64,000 nucleotides of DNA from Gambelia wislizenii (Eukaryota > Chordata > Lepidosauria > Squamata > Crotaphytidae). The translations under genes and the position numbers were made by a program. This document shows, piece after piece, positions 25,788 to 35,999 of this stretch (its first letter is position 1; each line of letters opens with the position of its first letter). Below the pieces are notes generated by a model that saw only the letters and a program-made list of their open reading frames with translations, did no database searches and was not told the origin of the DNA. The stretch is taken from NCBI GenBank assembly GCA_030847615.1, contig JAUMIR010000002.1, positions 202,351,809-202,415,808 of the forward strand, in the 5' to 3' direction.

Positions 25788-25964
25788 AAAGAAAACATAA
25801 AACACTCAAATGCAAAAAAACCTGCTAAGTCTAATCTAACCCCCCCTCATCTTAACCTCCCCCAGCTCTTAAAAATTAGAACACATAACTATTTTTTTAA
25901 AAGAAAGTCACATACAAGGACTAATTTGGTTTCAACCTACCAGCAAAATGACTACCAAATATCA

Positions 25965-26228
25965 CTGGTGGTGCAGTGGTTAAATGCCAGTACTGCAAGC
26001 CACCACGTTGCAAGTTTAATTCCAGTGGGCTCCAAGGTTCACTCAGCCTTCCATCCTTTCGTAGGTCGGTAAACTGAGTACCCAGCTTGTGGGGGCAATT
26101 AGCTAACACACATTGGAAACTGTTTAATGCAGTGTAGATGTGTAAATAGCTATTGCTTAAAACAATTTGTAAGCCACTCTGATAACCTTGTGGCTGAAGA
26201 GCGGGGTATAAATAACTAAATTAAAATA
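25965..26228 (+). repeat. tRNA-derived SINE (Sauria-like), copy 1
   Basis: Box A-like 'tggtgcagtggttaaatgcc' and box B-like 'caagtttaattcc', then the body 'ccttccatcctttcgtaggt' and tail 'gaagagcggggtataaataa'. Strongly similar across its length to 29848-30128. Confidence 0.8.
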
Positions 26229-27807
26229 TTTAACAGCCCCTGATTTTTTAAAAAAAGTAATTAAGTTTTGATAAACCAAATATCTTTCTATCTCTACTAA
26301 CTTATTAAACTATTCATCTAGATTTTTTTTTTTTAAATCACTGCTTTGGCACATTTCTGAAAGTGTGGTGTGTGTGTGTGTGTGAAGCCTGATAACACTT
26401 TGTGAGGAAGAAGCTGAAATGGGTGGAACTGCATCAGACTTGTGGGGAATGGGAATGAGTTATTTACATTTTTGGCCTGTGTAGTTAGTTATACAGTAAA
26501 TGGCTCTGGCTTCTTCTTGCAGTTTCCAGTAGAATTTTGAGGTCTTCCAGTCATTTGAGATGGTTGGGTAATAATAGCTTTCTAATACTTTCAGCTCTCT
26601 TCATGACCCTCAGACTCAGATCTGATAGCTCAAACAAAAACCACAAATGACTTTCTGATAATCATGTGCTCCTTCTTGTCTGGGATTTACAGGGTTGGTA
26701 AAGCATTTTTTCTGAGTGTACAAGCTTGTGGGTGCTCTTTCCCCCACCCATGGACTCAGGCAATAACATGGCTCAACAGGGAAGGACGAAGGGAAGTCTA
26801 ACCTAGGAAACATGAGGCTGGTTAAACTAAGTAAATCTGAGAACAGTGCTGGTAAAGAACCTTTAGACTAAGATTACCAGATTGAAAATGGAGAGGGCTC
26901 CTGTACCTTTAATGGTTGTGTAAAAGAGGGAATTTCCGAAGTTTTTGCTTGTCACACAACCAGGTAACAAGTCACACCTGCTGAAATTGCTCTTCTACAC
27001 AACCATTAAAGTACAGGACTCCCCTCCAATTTTCATTCTGGCAAAATGACAACCAACTGCTTAGGTTCCTAAAGCAGTTACAGGGATTAGAACAACACTT
27101 TCTAAGAGCTCTAACAGGATAAGGGGTTGTTTTTGTTTCACTGGTATAAAAAGTATTTTCTCCTTTTTCTTTTCTTTCTGGTAGTGATACAGCCTTGCAG
27201 AATTTGTGTGTTGCAAAAATTGATAGCTCAAGACTGTCAACTGCTAGGAACTGGTTGCTTGCTGGAATAATATCATTAGAGAGTCTTTATTTGGGGCTGG
27301 TATTTCAGTGTTTCAGTTACATTTGCTTATAGCCTTGGATAGTTAAATGGCAGCACATCAGAGCAACACAATTTAACCAAACCCACATTTGCCTATGAAA
27401 ACTGCAGCATGTTAAGTTTGCAGTTGGCATTTCCAAACTCTGCTTCAGTGTAGAACTTTCTGAATTCCTAAAAGTGGTTATTTCATGGACATTGCTCCCA
27501 TCTAGGAGAGTGCTGTCAACACTGAGTACTGGAAAACCGTACAGTGGATGCCAACAGGTTCCTGCAACTGATTAAAACAGTGCGTTTTACAATTGGTGGC
27601 TTGCAAAATCTTAGGTGGCGGAGATCCACACATGCAGACCATAGAGCAAGCTTGACCTGTTGACTATTGCACATTGACAGGTGGGCTGTAAGCTGAGACT
27701 CCAACTTTTGCTCTTAAAGGGGAGGCTAGAGGGCAGGGTAGCTCAGTTTCAAAATCTCATGGCAAATAGCATGAGCTGACTACCCTCAAAATAGACACAA
27801 GGAAAGC

Positions 27808-27814
27808 TATATAA
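27808..27814 (+). promoter_or_regulatory. PPP1R27: Putative PPP1R27 TATA box
   Basis: TATATAA lies 271 bases upstream of the start codon, which would place transcription start near 27840 with a 245-base leader. A MEF2-like 'ctcaaaatag' (27785-27794, one mismatch) sits just upstream, in keeping with the muscle expression known for this gene. No CpG island here. Inferred from sequence only. Confidence 0.4.
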
Positions 27815-28084
27815 CAGGAGACACTGCTGAAAGTCATCAGTCCTCTGCAGGAGATCATTACGTGAGTGCAGTGTTGTCCAAAGGAAGCGCAAGAAGAACC
27901 CCAAAGCTGATCTTTCTTGCAAACATTTGTGAGAAGATTGTTTGAGTCTCAACGCATTGTTATATTTTGGCACATCAGAGTTGTATATAGTCATCTGAAT
28001 TGCTGTATGCCTGTTCTCATTCCTCAAGACAGCTACTCTGTCCCTTCTTCTCACTTGTCTCTTCTTCCATCTCACACTACCACA

Positions 28085-28262
28085 ATGAAGTATTACTATC
28101 CAGACTCGCTTACCAGGTATAGGCGATATGCAAGAAGCCTGAAGACTGTACGCTTCCCCAATGATGTTCTCTTCCAGGACCACATTCGTCAGGGCGATCT
28201 GGAGCAGGTGGGACGTTTCATTCGGGCTAGGAAGGTCACACTGGATACCATCTATCCCTCTG
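28085..28262 (+). CDS. PPP1R27: PPP1R27 coding exon 1
   Basis: 59 codons plus one base; contains the RVxF motif and the QGDLEQVGRFIRARKV helix pair. Donor 'gtaagt'. Its N-terminal 15 residues (MKYYYPDSLTRYRRY) are the least conserved part. Confidence 0.93.
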
Positions 28263-30427
28263 GTAAGTAAGATAGATTGTTAATCTACAAAGCAGAGCTG
28301 TGTGTATGTGTATAGACATTTTGAGGTGTGGGTATAAAATAGTATCATCAAATGGCAGGATGAGAAACTGAATAAATCATATGTTGGAAATGAAGTGTTT
28401 TAGAAATTCCTGGCCAGCTTTAAAACTCTCTTGCTGTCCCTTTGAACCATTTCTTCCTGCTGTTACCTCAGTATGAAAAGTTTCACATAAATGTAAATAA
28501 TCAGTTATTTCCTGCTGGCTACAAAAATTGTCAGTTATTACGGCTACTGTGTCCAAGCAGACTGTTAAGAGATTTAACTCACTCCTTACAGATAGGTGCT
28601 GCTTAGGCCATAATGACTCTGGTTCAGTGCTGTTGGGGGGCCATGGAAGCCTCTTCTGGAATATTCCTATTATGGACACTGACCTTGAATCACTATTTGT
28701 ATAAATTGCTTAATTCCCTTAGAGCTTTCCAAAACCTATCCAGCCCTAATTAAATTAATATCTGTTATGTGTTATACCTTGAACACCCCCCAAAATTCTC
28801 CCTCCTCACTTGCTTCCTCCCTACTTCCCTTCTAGACTAATAGAGCCTTTAAAATGTTCAGACCCCAGTCTAGATTGATAGGAAGCCCATTACTCAGCAG
28901 TGAGGGTGTCTTCACCTCCAGGACTCCCCCTCCTTAGTTCTCCACACTCCACTCCTTCCCCTTGCTTACTTACTAAACTAGCAAACCTCCACTTCAGTAA
29001 AATGGTTGTGAAGAAATTACTCCTTGCCCTAATCTCTGCTCCTGGGAATCCCCCCACTAGCTTTCACCAGCTATGGCTGAGAGTGTCTCCTTTTCCCATT
29101 AGGTATGGCTGCTCTCCATGAAGCTGTGCTTTCTGGAAACCTTGACTGTGTGAAGCTATTGGTGAAATATGGTGCTGACATCAATCAGAAAGATGAGGAC
29201 GGCTGGACGCCCCTGCACATTGCTTGCAGCGATGGTCATGCTGACATTGCAAGGTCAGAGATGTCAGATTATGTTTACCTCTTTTTTTTTTGTTCAGCTG
29301 TACCACCCGGCTGACAGACAAAAACAGCAGAGTAGGTGGCCAAGAAAAATGAGAAGGGAAGACACGATTGCCCCAGAGTGAGTACTAGGCTGAGAGCTTG
29401 AGATGATGAAAAAGAACTGCCTGCTGGCTCAGAACATAGGGTGGATGACTATCTTACCAACAGGGCTAGTCCTTTGTCACTGGCTATGACAGGTGTATTT
29501 TATCAGCCTGTTAAGTAGTCCGTGGTATTGTCCAGAGATATGATATGTCAAGAAGAAGGTGATGATGGAAACCACCTAAGCAGACGTTAGATCTCTTGTT
29601 GGGGAAAAAATGGATCACACTCTCTTAAACCCATCCACACTACCTTGTACACAAATGCAGAATGGAAAACCAGCATATAGGAACTCTACTTTGCATATGG
29701 GGAAAACAAGCACCCATTTCTTTGATTCTATGTGTAACTTACCCAGCAGATACAATTGCAGAACTAGTAGCTGGTCCAATCATGTCAACATTTGTTTCCA
29801 TCTGGTTGTGCAATGGTGTATGTGACTGCACATAGAGATTAGATACCCCTGGTGGCGCAGTGGTTAAATGCCACTACTGCAAGTCACCACATTGCAAGTT
29901 CGATTCCAGAGGGTTCCAAGGTTCACTCAGCCTTCCATCCTTTCGTAGGTCAGTAAAATGAGTCCCTGGCTTGTGGGGGCAATTAGCTAACACGCATTGG
30001 AAACTGCTTAATGCAGTGTAGATGTGCAAATTGCTATTGCTTAAAAAAAAAAAAACAATTTGTAAGCCGCTCTGATAGCCTGTGGCTGAAGAGCGGGGTA
30101 TAAATAACTAAATAAAAATAAAATAAAATGTATGAGTTGGTCTAAAGTGGGAATGTGAGTACTAGTGTAGATTTAAGACCAGTGCTCTTGTTGCAACAAC
30201 TACAGCAGAACCACAACGTCTCCATTGGGTCTGGCTGGGTAGAATGTGGCCCACAGAGATAAAATAGGTCAAATCATAATCTCCTCTTTCTTTAAACCTG
30301 CAGGTATCTTATCTCTCTTGGGGCCCAACGTGATGCCACCAATGATGAAGGGGAGAAGCCATCAGACCTTATTGACCCTGAGTACAAGGACCTTGTAGAG
30401 CTCTTCAAAGCAGCCCGAGTGAACTAA
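28085..30427 (+). CDS. PPP1R27: Protein phosphatase 1 regulatory subunit 27 (ankyrin-repeat), complete
   Basis: Small ankyrin protein (also called DYSFIP1 or toonin) that binds and inhibits protein phosphatase 1 and was found as a dysferlin partner in muscle. Three coding exons (28085-28262, 29103-29253, 30304-30427) with GT-AG introns give 150 residues, against 154 in human. Residues 21-25 (TVRFP) carry the RVxF-type PP1-docking motif, followed by the family block NDVLFQDHIRQGDLEQVGRF. Two ankyrin repeats follow (GMAALHEAVLSGNLDCVKLL and DGWTPLHIACSDGHADIARY). The C-terminus is LIDPEYKDLVELFKAARVN. The start ATG has A at -3; the frame is open further upstream, but nothing supports a longer protein. 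Lies downstream of P4HB in the same direction, as in mammals. Confidence 0.95.
29103..29253 (+). CDS. PPP1R27: PPP1R27 coding exon 2
   Basis: Carries the main ankyrin repeats. Acceptor 'ttcccattag', donor 'aag|gtcaga'. It splits an arginine codon (ag|g) with exon 3. Confidence 0.94.
29848..30128 (+). repeat. tRNA-derived SINE (Sauria-like), copy 2, in PPP1R27 intron 2
   Basis: Box A-like 'ggtggcgcagtggttaaatg' and box B 'caagttcgattcc' are better preserved than in copy 1. It has an internal A-run and a 3' end of ataaa repeats (ataaaaataaaataaaa). Confidence 0.82.
30304..30427 (+). CDS. PPP1R27: PPP1R27 coding exon 3
   Basis: Encodes YLISLGAQRDATNDEGEKPS and the C-terminal helix, stop TAA at 30425-30427. 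Acceptor 'aaacctgcag'. Confidence 0.94.
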
Positions 30428-31069
30428 GCTTCTACCCCTCAGCTCTTTACCATATGGAATTCTAGTCTCCGTGGCAGGCAACCAGGTCTGTTGCATTCAG
30501 GAAGGAGGCTAGCAAAATTGCCCGTACTAAGTTGGCAAGGGAGAGAATGAGCTCCCTAAAGAGACCACAGTTTGGCTGCGATATGTATGTATGAGACTGA
30601 CTACTCCAGGTTTTCTTGGAGAGTTATGCTTGGGATAGCCCCTTCAAAAAGAAATGTAACCTTCTCTGCTGTGGCCTATGGCTCAGTATCTGGTGGGGTC
30701 AGGCTTTAGCTACAATGGATATAATGGCTGGGACATACTGATGGTACTGTTGTGTAGGAGGTTCACAGAGACGGATATGAACTAAACAGGAGTGGGTACC
30801 AATTTGTGCAAACATTGATCTTTCCAGTTCACAACTGACAATGACTGTGACATAAACAGTGTTCTCTCAGCATCATTCAAGCTATTTTCCTGAAGACTCC
30901 GTACAAAATTATCCTAGAAAAAAAATCCAACTTCAAGCTGACATCTGCTGTACATATGGATTATCCTAACAATGTTGTGTATAAAGTCTTGTTTTCAATG
31001 TTTGCTTGTCTTAGATCTGCTTTTCTACTGTACTTTTTTATGTGGTTCTGAACAGCTTTTTATTTTTTC

Positions 31070-31075
31070 AATAAA
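31070..31075 (+). promoter_or_regulatory. PPP1R27: PPP1R27 polyadenylation signal AATAAA
   Basis: AATAAA 643 bases after the stop, preceded by a T-rich run; the intervening sequence reads as a plain 3' untranslated region. Confidence 0.75.
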
Positions 31076-31099
31076 GTAATTCCCAAAGTTTGGGTAATG

Positions 31100-34000
31100 T
31101 ATCTTTCTTCTAATCTCATACAAAGATAGCCATGTTTCCTATCCAGCTGCTTCTGCTGAATCACTTTGATTTTGTTCCCTCAAAAGCCCTGGACTCCTCC
31201 TTGGCAGAGTCAATATCCATGAAAGGTGAGGGGCATAAAGATTTGCAATCACCAGGGGTGTATGGGAATCAGGGCTCACAGGGTCATAGGTTTTGCTTAG
31301 CTGAGCTTTTACATAATCTGCTACTACACCTTGGATTCCCTTGTTTCCTCTGAGCTTATCTGCACTCCCCATAGTAGCTGGAGGGGAAATGGATTTTCCC
31401 AACAATTATGTATTATTATGAGCTATCTGTTGCAGTCCAAAGTATACTGGTCTCTAGTGAGCAAAACCTATTAGCTATACAAAAGACCTGCTCAGTATGG
31501 AGAAGAAAGCTGCTAGGTTGCTATTGTTTTTTTAAATATAGAAATGAACACAGCTGCCTGTGGGACTACTCTCCTTGGGGGTGTTGCTATAGGGACCTCC
31601 ATGGTGCAGGCTGTCCTTCAAAGTTTACCACTATACCACTGGTAGCAGCTAAGTTAATTTTAGTACTCAAAGAAAAGTATTTGCTAAAGATAGACAAAAG
31701 AATCTGGAAAGGAATTTTCATCACAGTTCTAATTCATATAAACCTATCTGCCTAATGCTGATGGGAGATGTCAAAATTGTTCATAGTAAACACGATCCCT
31801 GCTTTAACCCCACTTTTCATGCTGTGGAATAAAGAACAGCACTGAAAATTCTAGGTGCTACAAAAATGTCCCAGTGGCATAGTTTTTCAATGTGCTACTT
31901 GTGGCATTTCTTTTGAAAGGCAGCATTGAAAAGGCAATGTAAGGCAACACCCCCAGAACTGTGAAGTCGAAGGCTTTTGCTGTTTTTAAGATGTAGGGAG
32001 CTCAGGTAGTTAATAGTTTTGCCTGCTTGCAGGTACTGGCTCTTCCCATCCATTATTATTAAAATATCCTGAAATATGAAGCCTCTGTTCAGTGTCATTT
32101 AATTGCAAGTAAATGTGCATTGAATAGATTGCAAGCACCCTTTATTATTCCTGGGGAAGGTTCAACAACAATTGCTGTCTTGACATCTCTTAGTGCTTGA
32201 TAATTTGGGACACTTCTGATTGATAATTCCTGAGAGAGTTCAACTGCATCTGAGTCCTGGTGGTGCAATTTTGCCCGATCACTTGTGGGGAAGGGGTTCA
32301 GCCTACAAGATGAGTTATAGAAAGGGTGTTGGTTCTTAACTGTGACCATTCAAGGAGTCTCTGCTGGTAATTATACAGTCTTTGGTACAGTCTTTTGGTA
32401 CAGAAAAGAATAGAAAGTAATTTGTCTTTCTGTTTTTGGGTCTTTGTAGTTTCCAGTTTCTGATCCATTTAAGTTGCAGCTATGGCAGTTCTGTAGCTGC
32501 TACAGTGCTAATGTAATAAGAAGTCTTTAATAGTCTTTCTTGAAAGGAACTGGCTTTGGTAATGGTTTGACAAAATACTGAACTAGGCTCTGAGAAAACT
32601 AGATGTATTATTCTTGGAGAAGAGCCCATGGCTGGCACTCAAAAGTGCTAAAAATGGCTTCTCCCTGATCCAATAGTTTGTCTTGTGGTGAAAATTAATA
32701 GTGAATCTCTTGTGCCATCTGGGTCAGTATGCTTCGAGTGAAGTAGGGCAGCTGGATTCACCTCTTGATTGCTGCTTCAGGTTTCCTGCAGTCAGGTAGG
32801 TGTCACTGCTGGGGCGAGGGGAAGCACTCAGACACATGTACAAACTGAGCTATATTTAGGACTCAGTATGGCAATTCCATAATATGGGTGTTCACCCTTC
32901 AACATCTGGAGAATTCCAGCTTTATTTAGTGGTGTTCTATAGTCACTAATGGCTGTGATAACAACTGATAGCCATTGACAATGACCAGTAGGACTACCTT
33001 AGGGGAAGTTCTGAATAGAATTCTCTACGAAGAAAATAGAACTCCTACACCCAGAATATTCCTTTGCTCTGCCCTCCCTGCCGCCTGGTAATAAAAGCAG
33101 GTAAAATCACCCCAAACCAAGGAAATATGTGTATTTGCTTAAGTTGATTTTTTGGTTCAGGTTTTTGTTTTTGTGTATCAAAAAGACAGCAGTGTTATTG
33201 GGGGGGGGGAATCTAAAAAAAGTGTACAATCAGGCAATAGCAATATTAAGAGAAGCAAAATGCCACAAAAATTCGTATTTGGGTGCAATTACCATATTTC
33301 ACTTATAATAAGGGTGTTTTCCTCTACTGTACTCTGTGCGTTAGAATGGACTGACTACTGATATTCAGATGATTTTTCAAGGCTTAAATGAAACCTTAGT
33401 GGAAAGGTTATTGTTTCTGGTGAATTAAAATTATTGTGAGCTGGCACGTTCATGTCTAAGAACCATTCACATTGTGCTTTAGAAAGAGTCCACTACATGA
33501 TCTTGAATGGACAGGTAATGATGAAAACCAAAGTTAAAATTCATACTCAAAGGGTCCATTCCTAAAGGCCTACCTAATCAGAAGTCCTTTACAATTCAAA
33601 TGGGATTTACTCCCAATTAAATGTAAGGGTATGTAGGAATGCAGCCTCAGAGTGGCAACTCAGTGGCAACGGTAGCCTCCCTTGTACCGGTTGTGCACCA
33701 GAAGGCTTGGGCAAGTGTCAGGGGGAAAAACTGTTGCAGTAAAAACAAAAATAAAAAAACATCAGTGCCTGTTTCCTGCGCTTTCTGTCAACTGTGAATC
33801 CTAAAGGCTATATCGCCAACCAGAAAGCAGAAGTGAGAGATTTTTTAACTGAATATGTATTCTAAACAGCATAAGTACAAATTGCAGACAGGCTAAATGT
33901 TAAAATGTCACATGTGAAAAGGACTTTTAACAACAGCAGTTTTGGATGTACTGAAATGGTGTGAACTGACAGTGGAAGGTAAAAGAATGAGTTGAAGAAC

Positions 34001-34560
34001 CTCAAACATTAGGAAGAGCTTCCTTGACCATAAGAGACGGTGGATTAGACTCCATTGGAAGGTGGTGGACTCTCCTTCTTCAGACGGTTTTAAACTGCAA
34101 TTGGATGACCACCTCTCTGGTGTCCTCAGTAGTTGATTTCTGTATGGCAGGGGGTGGAACTAGATAGCCTTTGGATTCCCCTCTAACTCAATGATTCTAT
34201 GAAATCCAGCTCTGGTCTCCAAATCAGACACACAGTAAAAGGGAGTTTTACGTTTGATTATTTTTAATTGTAAAGTTAGCCTGTGCTTGGACAGTCATGG
34301 CCCCCACAAGGTGGGGGGGGGGCTGACAGAGCTCTAGCCTGGGGCCCAGGATTAGGAGGGCCCCCAGTGTGAGGTTATTTTAAGTTTTTATTGTGTAAAT
34401 CCATTTAGTTTAAAAAAACCCAAATATTGCTTTGGTGTCATCATTTAAACTTAATTTTTATCCTAATTCCCGTAAAGCATCTGGCTGCTCTTAACCTTAG
34501 CAGTAGGTAGGGGGCCCGCTTCAAGATGTGGGGGCCATGTGGACAGTGATACTCCCATAG
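31100..34560. other. Spacer between PPP1R27 and MCRIP1
   Basis: No exon is seen. It has a G-run at 33202-33210 and the CR1 tail at 33993-34202. Open frames such as 31408-31755 carry no family features. Confidence 0.6.
33993..34202 (+). repeat. Diverged CR1-type LINE 3' end
   Basis: Shows the conserved CR1 3' order: 'ggtggtggactctccttctt', 'ttttaaactgcaattggatg', 'tgtatggcagggggtggaac' and the terminal 'attctatg'. More diverged than the copies at 39-43 kb. Confidence 0.7.
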
Positions 34561-34769
34561 TAGCTCTCTGCCCTATGTCACCCTCCTCTAATCTGTGTGC
34601 CCACCTCTGGGGGCTGTGAACGTGCTGCTTCTCCCCCTGGAGTGAACATTTGGCCGCCTCTCCAAGGGAAGAAGCCTGGCTCCCTGGTACTCGGGGTTCT
34701 GGCCTCCTTCATTCCCTGCAGGTTGAGGGGCGGGAGAGGCACCTTCTCCCGAGGTTGCCCCTGAGTCCC

Positions 34770-34852
34770 GTTTCCATGGCCACCTCTCTCTCTCTCTCTC
34801 TCTCTCTTTCTCCCTCTCCCTCTCTCTCCCCCCGCTCCGTTTCCATGGGAAC
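34770..34852. promoter_or_regulatory. Pair of RFX X-box-like sites flanking a (CT)n tract
   Basis: GTTTCCATGGCCAC at 34770-34783 and the near-palindrome GTTTCCATGGGAAC at 34839-34852 are 69 bases apart, with an uninterrupted CT run between. The second fits the RFX X-box pattern in both halves. Function inferred. Confidence 0.45.
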
Positions 34853-34859
34853 GCCTTCC

Positions 34860-34999
34860 CTCGGGTACACGGTGCGGGGGCTCTCCGAACCCATTCGCCC
34901 GCAGTGCGCACGCGCAGCCCGGCCTAGGCGCTCTCTTCCGCCCCGGGCCTGGCAGCAGCGAGAGGAGCCGGGACCGGGAGCAGCCCCCACCCGGCCCAG
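34860..34999 (+). other. MCRIP1: Probable MCRIP1 non-coding exon 1 (5' UTR)
   Basis: GC-rich sequence following the NRF1 site ends at 'cggcccag|gtgaag', a good donor. It has no long conserved reading frame. The 5' limit is a guess; mammalian MCRIP1 also has 5' untranslated exon sequence. Confidence 0.45.
34905..34916. promoter_or_regulatory. NRF1 binding site
   Basis: TGCGCACGCGCA matches the palindromic NRF1 consensus (YGCGCAYGCGCR) at every position, inside the CpG-rich region and about 85 bases before the proposed end of MCRIP1 exon 1. Confidence 0.6.
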
Positions 35000-35584
35000 G
35001 TGAAGGGACTTGGCGGTGGGGAGCGAGGGGGGTGCTCAGCCCGTGCCCCCCTTCCCAGAGCGGGCGCTGCGGCCCTTAGTAACCGCCCCCCCCGTGAACA
35101 TATATGCTGTTCCTATGGGCCTAGCGCAGAGCCAGTCCCACGTCAGCCCTGGAGGGGATTAAGCGCGGCCGGGGTGGGATGGGGGAGATGGGGGAGAAAA
35201 ACAAGGGGGGGGAAGGTCGGCCTGGTTTTTGCCGCTTCCCCACGGAAACTTGCCCCCCCACTCCGCCTTCCCTCCTTCCTTCCTCCTTCCCTCCCTCGCT
35301 CAAGTGCGCATTATCTGGGGTCGGGATGGGTGATGTCGATGGCATCTTTTTGTTGCAGGTGATGGTGGTGGTGGTCGTAATGATAACACCGAATTTTTAG
35401 AACACAGCTGTCTTTTGAGGATAATGGGGCTATGGAATAGGTCGGAGGAGAAGGGGGCCGGTGGGCTGTTTGGGTAGGAAATGGTTGAGAGGCTTCTGGG
35501 TTTGTTGAGACTTGCTCAAGAATTTCAGTGATGGGATGGAGGGAAGGGATGTTGGCGCGCCTTCTCTTCTGTCTGTATGGCATA

Positions 35585-35792
35585 GGCTGGCCTTTCTCAA
35601 CTTTTTTACCCTGGTGGAAATCTGGAAACCATTTTCAGTTCTTAGGGAACCCCTGCCTAAAAATTATCATAACTACAGCTCAAAAAGAAAATGTTGATTT
35701 TTTTCCCCAAATCTCAATATCTTTCGGAACCCCCAGCAACCTCTTGTGGACCCCTGGGGTTTCAGGGAACCCTGGTTGAGAAACCCTGGCAT
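35585..35792. mobile_element. Short hAT-like non-autonomous element
   Basis: Imperfect terminal inverted repeats 'ctggcctttctcaac' and 'gttgagaaaccctgg', flanked on both sides by a 'catag' duplication. The interior has 'ttagggaacccctgcc' and 'cttgtggacccctggggtt'. In MCRIP1 intron 1. Confidence 0.6.
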
Positions 35793-35937
35793 AGACCCTC
35801 TTGAAGCTTAGGGTGTGTTGTAATGTCCAAGGTGAACATGGGGTACCTTAAGCTCTTTTCAGCTGCTGGAGAACCCCACCTCCCCAGGATTAATGAGAGT
35901 TCATTCTCAGTGAATTGAATGTCTGTCTTTGTTCTAG

Positions 35938-35999
35938 CATCACCAACCCCACACATCCAGTGCCTGGGCCAAGGCTGGTCAAGAGTCAGCCATGACAAG
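35938..35999 (+). CDS. MCRIP1: MCRIP1 exon with the start codon (8 coding bases)
   Basis: Acceptor 'tctttgttctag' (35937), ATG at 35992, then ACA AG and donor 'gtgaga'. The serine codon is completed by C at 36717. An alternative acceptor is 'catccag' at 35960. Only 35992-35999 is coding. Confidence 0.75.

Larger units (their letters stand above)
18615..27800. other. Repeat-rich spacer between P4HB and PPP1R27
   Basis: Contains the separately listed SINEs, miniature transposons and foldback repeats, plus diverged foldback copies near 19305-19425, 22665-22800 and 23060-23145 and a (GT)n tract at 26367-26384. No exon of any recognisable gene is seen on either strand. Confidence 0.65.
34700..35260 (+). 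promoter_or_regulatory. MCRIP1: CpG-rich promoter region of MCRIP1
   Basis: The only strongly GC- and CpG-rich stretch of the window. It contains a GC box (GGGGCGGG, 34727-34734), two X-box-like GTTTCCATGG sites flanking a CT tract and an exact NRF1 consensus. A donor-like 'cag|gtgaag' at 35000 could end the first non-coding exon. Typical of a ubiquitously active gene. The transcription start is not determined by sequence alone. Confidence 0.7.

Noticed and set aside
27917..28084. In-frame upstream extension of PPP1R27 by 56 codons
   Set aside because: The sequence has no similarity to the family N-terminus, and the ATG at 28085 has a good context and gives the expected length.
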